Shown piece after piece: positions 1 to 9,480 of a stretch of 64,000 nucleotides of DNA (position 1 is its first letter; each line of letters opens with the position of its first letter). The notes below the pieces were generated by a model that saw only the letters and a list, made by a program, of their open reading frames with translations, did not search any database and was not told the origin of the DNA. Location of the stretch: NCBI GenBank assembly GCA_036245525.1, contig BTPG01000005.1, positions 179,183,198 through 179,247,197 on the forward strand, in the 5' to 3' direction. Source of the DNA: Semisulcospira habei (lineage: Eukaryota; Mollusca; Gastropoda; Semisulcospiridae). The position numbers and the translations under genes were made by a program.

Positions 1-148
1 TCTGGCAAGTCATTTATAAATATCGTAAATAATATAGGTCCTAGGATGTTTCCTTGAGGTATACCGTTCAGCACCTTTATTTTATCTGATTTTGCAATTC
101 CAACTTTTACCACTTGTTCTCTATCACGTAGACCTGCACGACTGGAAA
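1..148 (-). pseudogene. LINE reverse transcriptase fragment, cut by window edge
   Basis: Read on the minus strand, one frame stays open and gives a reverse transcriptase block containing GIPQGNILGPILF followed by INDLP. This is the conserved region before the catalytic YADD of CR1/L2/Jockey-type non-LTR retrotransposons. It matches the equivalent blocks of the LINEs at 12.4 and 21.6 kb only loosely, so it is probably a different family. The catalytic motif would lie off the left edge of the window. No start codon is present and no intact gene is implied. Confidence 0.8.
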
Positions 149-893
149 GGACGACACAAGGTAAGGAGTTGTACGCACAACGTAGTAGTCTCAGCTCCGC
201 TCTTTGCATGGGTATTTCAAGGAACGTCAGTCTTACCGGCAAGCAAAGGTCCCTCGGGTCGACGTTAGCCCCTGTGGGCCCGCGCACGGCTGTGTGGGGG
301 CTGGATTGTAATTTAGCTGCGTATTTTTTTCGTCAACTGTCAATTTGGTGCCATAAGAATCGGATCAAGGGATCTAACCTGTTTGTCTAGCGTTGAGTAA
401 TTTCTCTTTAGTACGTATGTCGGGATTGTGGCTGTGACCTAAAAGTACGCTGGTCTGTACATTTTGACCTTACGGCTTAAGGCCTTGAGTAAAGAATCAC
501 GTACCAGCACACAAACGTGTCAAATGAAAACTAAAAAAGAATACCGATAAACGTTTCAATCCAATAATGAAAAATTTAATGGATCCAAACATATTCGCGG
601 CTCTGTGGTATAACTTTACTGATTAGAGTCAAAATGTCTAAAATGACAGACCAGCGCGTAGGTAAAAAACAAACAAACAAACAAACAAAATACAAGAAAC
701 AAAACAAAACACAAAAACCCCAGATTTTGAGATAAACAGACATCGACAAACGATTTACTTTTCAAAGGTGAAGTTAAAAAAAAAATTAAAGAAAAATCAC
801 CTTCAAGTCAACTTCAATTTTTACACTGTAACCTATGGTCCAGAATGCCCCTACTCTTTTCAAAGCGATTGAATTGATAGGTATACGATGACC
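149..893. other. No gene recognised; short G/C palindrome
   Basis: I see no coding signature. An imperfect palindrome at about 267-302 (AGCCCC ... GGGGGCT around CCCGCGCACGGCTGTG) shares its centre with stronger G/C palindromes at 7555 and 35239. Short A-rich and (AAAC)n stretches occur near 660-700. Confidence 0.5.
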
Positions 894-1073
894 TTAACTC
901 CGTCACTGCAAGAAGCCACGACTTGTCACCATTGTAGTTTGTCCACAAGACAACCGAGGCACATGGACCACGATCGAAACCAGCAAGAGGTATAAACCCT
1001 TATGAGCCCCCCCCCCCCCCCGCCCCCCCCCCGACTTAGGGGGCTCATGAGGGTTTATTCCTCTTGTGAGGGT

Positions 1074-1144
<71 letters not shown>

Positions 1145-1187
1145 GTGTTGTTGGAGGGGGGGGGTGTCCCGGTATTGAAAAGGTTAA
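894..1187. mobile_element. Palindromic TTAA element, family C (expanded by microsatellite)
   Basis: It starts TTAACTCCGTCACTGC and ends GAAAAGGTTAA. The core hairpin pairs AAACCCTTATGAGCCCC with GGGGCTCATGAGGGTTT, flanked by GCAAGAGG and CCTCTTG as in other family C copies. A (GT)n tract has expanded in the right half and poly-C in the loop, making it longer than the usual 200-215 bp. Confidence 0.7.
1071..1149. repeat. (GT)n microsatellite
   Basis: About 79 bp of almost pure GT lies inside the family C element. The open frames across it are artefacts of the repeat. Confidence 0.95.
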
Positions 1188-1602
1188 CCACGATAACAGG
1201 AGGTCCTTGATAACCCACAATGCTTCACATGTTTACGATGACAAATTGTCGCACCGCAAAAATGGTTTGCTTATCGGGTATTGACAGAAATGTGCGTAAA
1301 TTGTGGTACTGGTGGCGAAGGAATGGTTTAGGAAAAGGTAGGGTCACCGTTAAAAGAATGGGGTAGTGTAGGGTTGTGAGAATGGCATTCTGATATCCGT
1401 ATACATTGTGTTCTACCAATCAAAGCACTATGACCATTCGATATCATGGACTTTCTCGACCTTGTGGTAAAGACTTTGTACCAGCTGTTAGAAATCAGCG
1501 AACATGATACAGATGGAGTTAAAGGTGTAGTTTCAGAAGTTAGCTTTCAAGGGTGTCAAGCTTATTATCGCACATACCCGTAAACTTTTAAACCTTAAAC
1601 CC
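1188..1602. other. No gene recognised
   Basis: AT-rich unique-looking sequence without coding or RNA signatures. Confidence 0.5.
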
Positions 1603-1694
1603 TTAACCCTTTGAACGTCGGTAGCGGTTGTTGTCGAGGTGATTCCAACAGGAATCACCTCGACAAAAAGCGCTGCTGACAGCTAATGGTTTAA
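1603..1694. mobile_element. Palindromic TTAA element, family D
   Basis: It starts TTAACCCTTTGAACGTCGG and ends ATGGTTTAA. The core is a perfect 14-bp hairpin, GTCGAGGTGATTCC/GGAATCACCTCGAC, with loop AACA. The same core occurs at 30295. Confidence 0.75.
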
Positions 1695-1875
1695 AATATC
1701 AGGGCCAGTATCATAGGCATGGGATTTTGTCGTCACTGAACGGGTTAAAACGTGAAATGTTGTGACAAAAGGCCGATCAACAATGTCGCTCACCTGAATT
1801 ACGGAAAATAGCAAATAGTACCCAAAGATCGGAATTATGAAAAGTAGACAAGTATAATATTACTTCTAGATATAA

Positions 1876-1935
1876 TCCCACTGCGCAAAAGGCCATCAGG
1901 CTGACGTCGGCCCGATGGCCTTTTGCGCATTGGGA
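1876..1935. repeat. Hairpin, 22-bp arms
   Basis: TCCCACTGCGCAAAAGGCC pairs with GGCCTTTTGCGCATTGGGA with one mismatch. The flanks do not show the TTAA ends, so it is not assigned to the TTAA palindrome group. Confidence 0.7.
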
Positions 1936-2224
1936 TACTGATGTGTAACAACCACGCAGCCGTGAAAGAAATATGCGTAAACAAAGAATTGAAGCCTGAT
2001 GTCTTAGTCTTACAATGCACAGCTCAAGCATAAGAAAAATAAAAAAATAAAAAAATATTAAAAAAATCTCCAAACGGCGGTTTCTGCAGTTTTAGTTTTC
2101 GACATAGTGTGTACGGAACATGAATACTGAAATAACAGGAATTTAGAAACCTGACAGTTGTATTTCTTGTCGTATTCAACTTGCTGAAAAAAAGACGCTT
2201 TGTCACAATCACAAATGATATAGT

Positions 2225-2308
2225 TTAATCCTTTGACTCCCAGAACCGGCTAAATGACTTCCATTCTACAGAATGGAACTTATTTTGTTCTGGGAATCAA
2301 AGTGTAAA
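2225..2308. mobile_element. Palindromic element, type H
   Basis: It starts TTAATCCTTTGACTCCCAG and ends with the inverted CTGGGAATCAAAGTGTAAA, about 84 bp. A smaller inner hairpin TTCCATTCTACAGAATGGAA sits at the centre. The ends resemble the TTAA-YCC-TTT ends of families C and D but the core is unrelated. Confidence 0.6.
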
Positions 2309-2372
2309 CGTTCACGCTTTACGAATACAAGATTAACAATTCTGATTGGCACTCCATCTGCTGCAGCAAACG

Positions 2373-2576
2373 TTAACTCTTTCAGCCCGGCGCACGGATT
2401 TCCCTAATTTTGAAGGCGTCATCTAACGACTATGCACCTGTTGCAGGAGATGGATCGACCATGACAATTCAAGGGTAGTGCCAAATTAGCTTGACGCCAA
2501 GCTAATCTGGCACTACCCTTGAATTATCATGATCGATCCATCTCCTGCTGTAGTGCGTCAGGGCTGAATGGCTTAA
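2373..2576. mobile_element. Palindromic TTAA element, family A
   Basis: TTAACTCTTTCAGCCC ... GGGCTGAATGGCTTAA, 204 bp. The stem (GATGGATCGACCATGA to AGCTTG and back) is nearly perfect. The loop has contracted to ACGC where other copies have GGCGCC-NNNN-GGCGCC. It shows the family A layout: long unpaired left flank, stem, short right flank. Confidence 0.85.
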
Positions 2577-2612
2577 ACACTACAAATGAGTTTTACTGCT
2601 GATTTAGTTTTT

Positions 2613-2752
2613 TGGCCCATAGGCGCCAAGCTATTCTGGCACAACCCTTGAACTATCACGCTCGATCTGTTTGCAGAAGTGTAATACAGTCTTCAGATCA
2701 GGGGGCAACTTCAACATTTGCGGATTTCGGTCCTGGAGCAAAATGTGTTAAT
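2613..2752. mobile_element. Palindromic element, family B, half copy
   Basis: Only the right hairpin arm (GGCGCCAAGCTATTCTGGC onwards) and the long flank ending near GTGTTAA remain. The left arm is absent. Confidence 0.75.
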
Positions 2753-2832
2753 CTGTCTATAAGTCAAACATGCAGTTATGCCCGGAAATCAATGGAACAG
2801 GTTGGTATAATCACCGGGGACGCATAGTTAGT

Positions 2833-2904
2833 TTAACCCTTTGGGTATCGGTAGCCGTTTTGATAGCGATGATTCCGGCGAATAACTTGATACCGCTACC
2901 GACA
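2833..2904. mobile_element. Palindromic TTAA element, family D, right end lost
   Basis: It starts TTAACCCTTTGGGTATCGG. Inner arms TATCGGTAGC and GATACCGCTACCGA are present, but the right terminus is replaced by the left arm of the Penelope-like element. Confidence 0.6.
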
Positions 2905-2908
2905 TTTG

Positions 2909-3325
2909 CTGCTGCGTCAAGTGATGTTAGTGGCTGGCCGGCGGGTGTGCTACGATTGGTTTATTTTGTTTGACCAATTGAGCGTGCGTCAGTCTCACTG
3001 GAGTTTAAATGAAGGGGACGCTCACTACATCTGATTAGGTCGGCTTGATGTAAATTGAACCTTCTTAGTACCATGTAGGTTATGCGTTCTCACGCGCGCA
3101 ATATTTTGCCTTATGTAGGTACTTTTAAATCTTCCGTGCAAGGCAGCACAACCCCTTTCTCACACTATCTTACACGGCACCAGTGTCAGTGTGTTGATGT
3201 TTATACACCTTGTCAAGTGTCATACATTGGGGGCTATTGTTTTCTACTGACATTGTCAAAGTAGGTGGTGATGAGTCCAAGCCTTGACAACCGAGCGGCG
3301 CTAAGCTGCATAGTCCAACATGCTG
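2909..3325. repeat. Left inverted arm of Penelope-like element
   Basis: This 417 bp segment is the reverse complement of 4714-5269, for example CTGCTGCGTCAAGTGATG here and CATCACTTGACGCAGCAG there, and GCGGCGCTAAGCTGC at the inner end. A diverged direct copy of its inner end lies at about 3470-3530 (CCTTGACGACCGAGCAG). Penelope-like elements are known to carry terminal repeats in direct or inverted order, so I read these arms as pseudo-LTRs. Confidence 0.75.
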
Positions 3326-3637
3326 CATTATCCAATGTTTGTAGTTCACTTGCGTGGGTAGTGCTTCTTTAGGTCATTTGGTCGTATGCAGGTGGTGGGG
3401 TTCATTCCGTTGTTGTCGCGTACTTCCTCTCAGTTTCCCTGTGTTGACCTTGTCTGGAGATTACCGCCTTTGAGTCAAAACCTTGACGACCGAGCAGAGC
3501 TATGCTGCATCGTCCAATATGGAAGGAAGCATTCAAGGATTTTTTTTTCCTTTCCTTCTTTCCCTCTTTCTTTCTTCCTTCTTCCTCTCCTTTTTCTCCT
3601 TCTCAGTCTGTTACTTTGGTTTCGACTGGTTTTAGTT

Positions 3638-4178
3638 TAGACGAGATTAACATGTCTCCCAGATTCTTATGCCTTTTATAGGCTATCATTGGGGGTGTTG
3701 TGAAGAGGCTGTTGCAGTAAGGGTCCCGTGAGATACTGGCGGGGCCAGTGTTTTCTCAGGTCTTTGGCTAATCCTCTGGTTTTTGGGTTAAATTTAGTGG
3801 TGAACACCAACGGTGGAGTTGTATAGTGTTTCCCTTTTCCCTGGTTTTGTTCTTGCAGTAGTGTTGTTCGAGGGATGTTCAGCACAGCATTAGCTCAGTA
3901 TGTTGGAAGCCACGTACTGATAGTTTTTCGTGGAACATGTCCAGCTGTCTGTCTCTTTCAGTTGTGTCAGCGCAGTTGCGTATTATTCTGAGTGTTTCCC
4001 CTTTCACCAAGCCGTTGAAAACCGCTTGTGGGTGGGCCGATTGGCGGTGCAAGTATTGGAAGGTTTCAGTTCAGTGGCTTCCTGTACATTTTTACATCAA
4101 AGTGTCCTGTTGTTTCAAAGCGTCCTCCTTTGTAGAATGTTATGTCTAAGAAAGTGGCTTCATTTTCACAATGCGCAA
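3638..4178 (-). pseudogene. Penelope-like element, C-terminal RT part (inverted)
   Basis: The minus strand encodes ENEATFLDITFYKGGRF, then DVKMYRKPLNTF, a linker with FTTKFNPKTRGLAKDL, and after one frameshift IAYKRHKNLGDML. The FLD..YRK order and the PxIAY+R.KNLxD block are typical of the region after the catalytic palm in Penelope-like reverse transcriptases. It is disrupted by frameshifts. Its N-terminal boundary repeats the end of the + strand fragment next to it (NEATFL), so the two fragments point away from each other. Not functional. Confidence 0.8.
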
Positions 4179-4712
4179 ATGCAGGAGGCTGAAATACACG
4201 GTCATCTGAACGGACTACGGATGCTAGAAAACACAGCCTTCCCTGCGGAAGCCAAACTCTGTGTCTACGATGTGTCAAACATGTACACAGTACTACAACA
4301 GGATGAACTGGTAAAAGCCACAAGGGAACAACTACCAGCTGTACTAAACTTCCCACCTCTACCGAAGGTAAAACGGGAGACAATCGTCAGTCTACTCGAA
4401 CTGATGCTGAAAAACAATAGTTTTCGAGTTCGACGGGGCATTCTACAAACAAATAGTAGAATGCGCAATGGGACAAGTTCCCTTCCCCTCATGCATCGAC
4501 ATTTTGATGGCCAAAACTCTCAACGAAGTGAACCATAACTATCCACAAAAACACAAGATCCTGTATAACGGAAGGTACAGAGATGATGGATTCATGGTTT
4601 TCTCAACAGCAACGAAGAAATTCACCATTTATTCCAACTAGCAAACGCCCACACAGAAGGGGTTCATTTCACATACAACATCTGTGAAAATGAGGCCACT
4701 TTCTTAAACATA
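4170..4712 (+). pseudogene. Penelope-like element, RT palm fragment
   Basis: The + strand, with a frameshift near 4440, encodes VYDVSNMYTVL (palm motif like FDVxSLYTN), then FEFDGAFYKQIVECAMGQ, then the catalytic block GRYRDDGFMVF, and ends ENEATFLNI. This order (DVxxLYT, F.F.G.FYxQxxGxxMG, YxDD) is that of Penelope-like reverse transcriptases. The endonuclease domain was not found. The fragment is degraded and cannot encode a full protein. Confidence 0.85.
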
Positions 4713-4713
4713 A

Positions 4714-5269
4714 CAGCATGTTGGACTATGCAGCTTAGCGCCGCTCGGTTGTCAAGGCTTGGACTCATCACCACCTACTTTGACAATGTCAGTTGAAAAA
4801 AAAATATAACTCATTCTACCCCAAGACCGAAATCCTTACATTTTGCCGTTGTCCTCTGAAGACTGCATTGCGGTGCAGGACACAGATCGACCATGATAGT
4901 TCAAGGGTGATGCCGGAATAGCTTGGCGCCCATATCTTGCTGTGGTGTGTCTGGGCCGTAGAATGAGTTAAACATCAACACACTATGACACTGGTGCCGT
5001 GTGAGATAGTGTGAGAAAGGGGTTGTCAGTGCTGCCTTGCACGGAAGAGTTAAAAGTACCTACATAAGGCAAAATATTGCGCGCGTGAGAACGCATAACC
5101 TACATGGTACTAAGAAGATTCAAGTTACATCAAGCCGACCTAATCAGATGTAGTGAGCGTCCCCTTCATTTAAACTCCAGTGAGACTCACGCACGCTCAA
5201 TTGGTCAAACAAAATAAACCAATCGTAGCACACCCGCCGGCCAGCCACTAACATCACTTGACGCAGCAG
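4714..5269. repeat. Right inverted arm of Penelope-like element
   Basis: Reverse complement of 2909-3325, lengthened by a family B palindrome at 4806-4971 that replaces roughly 33 bp of the left-arm sequence. Confidence 0.75.
4806..4971. mobile_element. Palindromic element, family B, right hairpin arm deleted
   Basis: The left flank (ACTCATTCTACCCCAAGACC) and left arm to GCTTGGCGCC are present, then it jumps to CATATCTTGCTGTGG and ends GAATGAGTTAA. It is inserted in the right arm of the Penelope-like element, so it is younger than that element. Confidence 0.8.
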
Positions 5270-5822
5270 TAGCCGTACACGTCACTCGAACTGCAGACGA
5301 GAATGTCGCAGTAAGAGCGGTTACAGCCTCGCCACAAACTGTGCACTGGCATAAACCAGAAAGCCGGCGTGGTTAGAGGAATCCAACTACGAAGTGAAAT
5401 CGCACCAAACCTTTCGGTAGTTTTGGTGACGTACAACAGCCTGATACTAAACAACCCAAAACTGATACCGCGGCCGGTTAAAAAACACCGCGGCGAAAAC
5501 GCAATGAGCGTAACACAGACAAAGGGATTCGCACCAAAGTCGGTAAAGTCGGTGACGCAAAATAACCGCGGGGAAATGCAATGAACCCGACCAACTCACA
5601 ATCAACGGATAACAAATACCGTCAAACAACAAATCCACAGATATCCCTTTGAACAGAAGGACGGATGTGATAACTAAATCACACCTCTCTGGTCAGGTTT
5701 GGTCCGCTGACGAGAGCAGTACCTGGCTCTTTTCAAAGTGAAACTTGTTCGAAATACACAAAGGATTGAGTGACTACAACAAAATAGAGACATGTGTCAC
5801 AAAACTTTGTGTATACGACCAA
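5270..5822. other. No gene recognised
   Basis: Mixed composition with no coding, RNA or repeat signature that I can name. Confidence 0.5.
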
Positions 5823-5935
5823 GCCAGAATCAGGGTGAAACATTCATGTGTGCGATGTGAGCACAGCCTTTTCCAACAAAGCCAGAATCAGGCTGAAACA
5901 TTCATGTGTGCGATGTGAGCACCGCCTTTTCCAAC
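5823..5935. repeat. Tandem duplication, 58-bp unit x2
   Basis: The unit begins GCCAGAATCAGG at 5823 and again at 5881. The copies differ at few positions. Confidence 0.9.
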
Positions 5936-6062
5936 ACGGATAGTTTAAGGGTTGTGCCAGAATAGCTTGGCGCCTATGGGCGCCAAGCTATTCTGGCACA
6001 ACCCTTGAACTATCACTCTCGATCCATGTCTTGAAGTGGCGTGTCGGAGTTGAATGAGTTAA
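5936..6062. mobile_element. Palindromic element, family B, left flank lost
   Basis: The hairpin is intact: GGGTTGTGCCAGAATAG with CTATTCTGGCACAACCC, loop TATG. It ends TGAATGAGTTAA. The left outer flank has been replaced by the 58-bp tandem repeat. Confidence 0.85.
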
Positions 6063-6439
6063 AGTAATTCCATTCGAACAGCAAAATAAAAGAAATACAT
6101 TAACGTAGTGGCATACAAAGAGGAAGATTTAAACAAAAACAAACAAGCAAAGAGACCAAACAGTCAAACACAAACCATCCAACCATCCAACCAACTAACT
6201 CACAAGCTAAACAACCAGACAAACAACATGAACAATAACAGAAACAACATCAACGATCAACAACCACCAAAAAAATAAATAAATAAAAAAATAAAAAATA
6301 CGGCAGAAGAAAACTTGTTCAACTGACGTACCTTCCCATGCGGGCTGGATGAGCCAATGCTGTATATCCCGCGGAGCACTGGTGAAACTATAGCGTACAT
6401 CATACTTATAACGATCTTTGTGACGATGTGACAATGTCA

Positions 6440-7100
6440 CAAAACTTTTGGGGGTCTCCACTAACTCTTTGTGTTGCTTTTTGTTTATTTGTTTGTTTGT
6501 TTGTCGCGATGGTTCCTTTACTCTTCCATTACCACTACCTCGCATTGACTTATTCAAATCAAGCCTAGCCTTTTCGGGACCACTTTTATGGAATTCACTT
6601 CAGTCCTCAACATTAAAAAACACTAACCCACCTTGCCTCCTTTAAAACAAAACTACACATATACCTGATGGAAACAGCTTAGATATATTATTTTTTTATC
6701 CTGTCATTTTGATGAAAGGTTATGTAAATGTATATATATTAGTACGTGCATTTACACGGCTGTAAACGTGTGTGTATGTATGTTTGATTCTTGGTACTTT
6801 GTGCTTGTTTTTGCTGTGCTATATGTTTTTTTTTTCCTACGTAATTTGTGCTGAGGAGTGTTATTTCCTTTTTTGTATTTGTTTATTGTTACCTTAGTAT
6901 CATTTTCTGCTCTGTACTGCGTGTGTCTGTACTTATTTAGTTATGATCTTTGTTTGCGTTAAATATTTTTTTGCTTGTCTTTAGTAGCCTATATTTCATG
7001 TTGTAGTATGTTAGCAACGGCAAGTTTGAAAAATGACGTATTTGTATCTGTCAAAACTTCTACCGTTATGTAATAAAGTTTCATCATCATCATCATCATC
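6440..7100 (+). mobile_element. LF1 LINE, 5'-truncated 3' end
   Basis: The frame at 6541-6645 reads RIDLFKSSLAFSGPLLWNSL, the C-terminal signature of the LF1 LINE family (compare RIDLFKSSLSYAGAYLWNSL at 11.7 kb on the minus strand). About 430 bp of T-rich 3' UTR follow, then AATAAAGTTTCATCATC and an (ATC)n tail. Tails of this kind, just after an AATAAA, are also seen at the other LF1 copies. The tail runs directly into half of a family A palindrome. Confidence 0.8.
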
Positions 7101-7179
7101 ATCTCCTGCAACTGGTGCATAGTCATTAGATGACACCTCCAAAATTTGGGAATAACAGCCGTCGGGCTGAATGAGTTAG
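7101..7179. mobile_element. Palindromic element, family A, right half only
   Basis: From ATCTCCTGCAACTGGTGC to GGGCTGAATGAGTTA. The other half is missing; the LINE (ATC)n tail joins exactly where the hairpin stem would begin. Confidence 0.75.
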
Positions 7180-7254
7180 TCCTGCGCCAACCACGAAGCA
7201 AGGCGCTTCACTATAGCGGAGCGCTTTGCTTAGTGGCTGGCGCAGGACTGAATA
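7176..7254. mobile_element. Palindromic element, type I
   Basis: TTAGTCCTGCGCCAACCAC ... GTGGCTGGCGCAGGACTGAA folds into a 79 bp hairpin. It abuts the family A half-copy and may share its TTA(A) target. Confidence 0.55.
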
Positions 7255-7831
7255 AGCTCACTCACTCAGCTGGCCTCATGAACTTTGTGACTCCCCACAA
7301 ATCGTATCACTAAATCACGTGGAGACCCTGAGGAGTGTCCATGCTAGCTTTTTGACAACGGTCACGTTGTCCTTAATTTAAAACTCGCTACACTGAAACG
7401 ACCATCAGCTGGAACAACACGGACGCCGTTTGAAGTCAGTTATCAAATGCCACTTCTCCGCGGACGCCGCCTCCCGATCTGCTTTTCCTCAAGCATGCCT
7501 TGCTGAATCAGGTGTTCCTCAGTGTGCAAAAGGGCCGCGGGACTAAGCTGACCCGCGCACGGCCGTGCGCAGGCCGGCTTAGGCCGATTCCGGCCCGCGG
7601 ACCTATTGTTCATCGGGACCGTCGTGAGGACTCTGAGAATATCGTCTGACGAGGTAAATCCATCAGACCTTCATCAGTAAAAGGCAAAGATGTTGATGAA
7701 GCCCTGCAGGAGCAGGGGTTCCGTGAGAATTGATGTTTCTTGCAGGTTGACCGAGATCGGTTTCGTGGCAGTACTTGTTACATGTTGGGCACCTTGAGAG
7801 CGTTCTTCTTCTTCTTCTTGAACAGGGATTG
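7255..7831. other. No gene recognised; perfect G/C palindrome
   Basis: It contains the perfect 16-bp palindrome GCGCACGGCCGTGCGC at 7555-7570, inside a larger hairpin with arms CTAAGC/GCTTAG. Otherwise nothing recognised. Confidence 0.6.
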
Positions 7832-7859
7832 GGACTTCCAGCTTTCGCTGATTTCGTCC
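7832..7859 (-). other. LF3 3' stem-loop with GNRA loop, copy 1
   Basis: Minus strand: GGAC-GAAAT-CAGC-GAAA-GCTG-GAA-GTCC. Outer 4-bp and inner 4-bp helices enclose an internal loop, with a GAAA tetraloop. It follows a poly-C tract. 3' stem-loops bound by the element's own RT are known for several LINEs; that role is inferred here. Confidence 0.65.
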
Positions 7860-8012
7860 AGGGGGGGGGGGGGGGTGGGCCAGGGGAGGTTGAGGGGGGG
7901 GGGAGGTTGTCTCACTGTCTGTCTGTCGCTCCGTCGCGCTGCTGGCTGGTGGTGCTGCCGGGGCCGGGTGGTTGATGGTGCAGGAGGCAGGTGGTAGGCC
8001 GGGGGCCGTCGC

Positions 8013-9278
8013 CTATCGCCAGGCTGGTGGGTGGTGGTGTGCCAACCACTCCAGAAAATGTTGAAGGAGTGGTGGCGGTGGTGGTGGAGGTGGCCGGGGG
8101 AACCGTGGCCGGTTGTCGATGGGTCTGGGGAGGTAGAGTGGTGGAGGCGGCGGCCAGTCAAATCTTGGTCGATGGGCCGGGCGCTGGAACGGGCGTGGTG
8201 GGTGGCGGTGTTGGGGTGGTAGTCGGAGGTGTGGTGGCGGCGTGGGGAGGAGTGGTGGGCGCTTGTTTCTGAACCGCTTGGGTGGCCGGTGGCGTTGTCG
8301 GTTCGGTTGGGTGGTGGTTGACTGGTTGACTGTTGGTGTTGGCGGCGGCGGTGGCGGTTGTTGTGGTGCTGGGTCCGTTGCGGTGCTTTTTTCTTCCTTC
8401 GTTGGTACAGGGGTTGCGTCTGTGCCTGCTTCTTGCGTAGGCGGAGCGGTGGTACCGCAACCCCTGTGTTTGGTGGTGATGGTGGTAGTCCCTGTCTTCT
8501 TCTTTGCCGTTGTTGGGGCAGCTGACGTCCCTATTGAACTCTGTTCCGGTGCTGCCTGGCATTCGCCATCTTTGTAGGTGGTGGTGGTGGTGGCTTGGCT
8601 GGCCGTTTCTGTTACTTTTGGTGAGTGGAGGTCCTTCAGAGCCCCGGCGTGTACCATCCACCGGGCGGCGACCAGCGCACGGTGGTAGTCGTCCCCTTCG
8701 ACTGCCCTGATGATTGGGACTGCATCCTGTAGCAGGAGGACTAAATCGTCAAAGTCCATCCCCCTGAGCCGGGTCCCCGCCTCCACAGGCAGTGCCGGCC
8801 TTTCCCGGGTGATTGAATCGGGAAGGTTGACCGGCGGCGGGGAGGGCGGGAAATCCGGCTCAGTTGCCGGCTCCGACGATGTGTCCGTTTCCTCAGGCAG
8901 CACCAAGGGGGTGACCGGGGGTGTTTCTTCCTCCTCTTCTTCTTCTCGTCTTTGGTCACGGTACGGGCTGGGTGGAGTCGCCCGTCCTAGCATGAGCATT
9001 TGCGTTCGTATATGCTCTGGCGTTAGCGAAAAAAAGTCGTGTGGGACCGTCGGATAAGCGAACGGCCTCACGACGAGTTTGCCTTCCGGTGTCATTGATA
9101 TCTGTGGGTCCCACTCTGGTTGCGCCTGCGGCCGTATCGGTGGAGACAGAGGGGGCCGATAACTCCTTGTCTCTCGTTGGGCCGCTGGCTGTTGTCGAGA
9201 CGCTTGGGGGAGGGTGGAGGCATATTCCTCCGCCTGTTGCTTGTTGGTTTTTCGTCTATTTCGCTTGCCTTTGTCCAT
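8013..9278 (-). CDS. Proline-rich ORF1-like protein of LF3 element
   Basis: The frame is open from 9695; I prefer the Met at 9278 (MDKGKRNRRKTNKQ) because upstream residues are low-complexity, giving about 421 aa. A basic N-terminus is followed by Pro/Gln/Arg-rich sequence, a region with DFFSLTPEHIRTQML, an acidic EEEEEEE run, and a putative folded block around GMDFDDLVLLLQDAVPII and RALVAARWMVHAGAL. A long Pro/Thr/Arg tail ends the ORF. No zinc knuckle or RRM is visible and I do not recognise a family. Recurrence of its 3' end at 38.7 kb argues for a transposon ORF rather than a host gene. Overlapping frames are also open because of biased composition, so some of the length may be fortuitous. 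Confidence 0.5.
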   Translation of the reverse strand: MDKGKRNRRKTNKQQAEEYASTLPQASRQQPAAQRETRSYRPPLSPPIRPQAQPEWDPQISMTPEGKLVVRPFAYPTVPHDFFSLTPEHIRTQMLMLGRATPPSPYRDQRREEEEEEETPPVTPLVLPEETDTSSEPATEPDFPPSPPPVNLPDSITRERPALPVEAGTRLRGMDFDDLVLLLQDAVPIIRAVEGDDYHRALVAARWMVHAGALKDLHSPKVTETASQATTTTTYKDGECQAAPEQSSIGTSAAPTTAKKKTGTTTITTKHRGCGTTAPPTQEAGTDATPVPTKEEKSTATDPAPQQPPPPPPTPTVNQSTTTQPNRQRHRPPKRFRNKRPPLLPTPPPHLRLPPQHRHPPRPFQRPAHRPRFDWPPPPPLYLPRPIDNRPRFPRPPPPPPPPLLQHFLEWLAHHHPPAWR

Positions 9279-9480
9279 CTCGCCGAGCGTGCGACTTGAC
9301 TTGACTTGGTCGGCTGTGTGTAGTGGGAGCGCTAGTTGTGCGGTGGACCGTGCACTTGCGCTCTGTGTCTGGCTGGCTGGCTTGCTTGCTTGTTGGCGTC
9401 TTGTTTGAGAGAGCGGAAAAACACCGTCCTGATGACCTTGAGAGCGGTTGATCATTCTACATTTTATCATCACCCCGCTC

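Larger units (their letters stand above)
7832..9480 (-). mobile_element. LF3 ORF1-only LINE derivative
   Basis: In minus orientation this is a long proline-rich ORF, then a poly-C tract (7861-7875 on +, as G), then a 28-nt hairpin at 7859-7832, then an (AAG)n tail. The last part of the ORF plus the poly-C and hairpin recur at 38690-38990 on the other strand. The poly-C and hairpin recur at 39299 after an RNase H-bearing LINE. I infer a non-autonomous derivative that kept ORF1 and the 3' end but lost endonuclease, RT and RNase H, like HAL1 elements of mammals. The 5' boundary is uncertain. Confidence 0.6.

Noticed and set aside
3930..4538. A single 202-residue host protein
   Set aside because: Only residues from about 85 on are meaningful and they are Penelope-like RT; the first part is the antisense of the inverted fragment.
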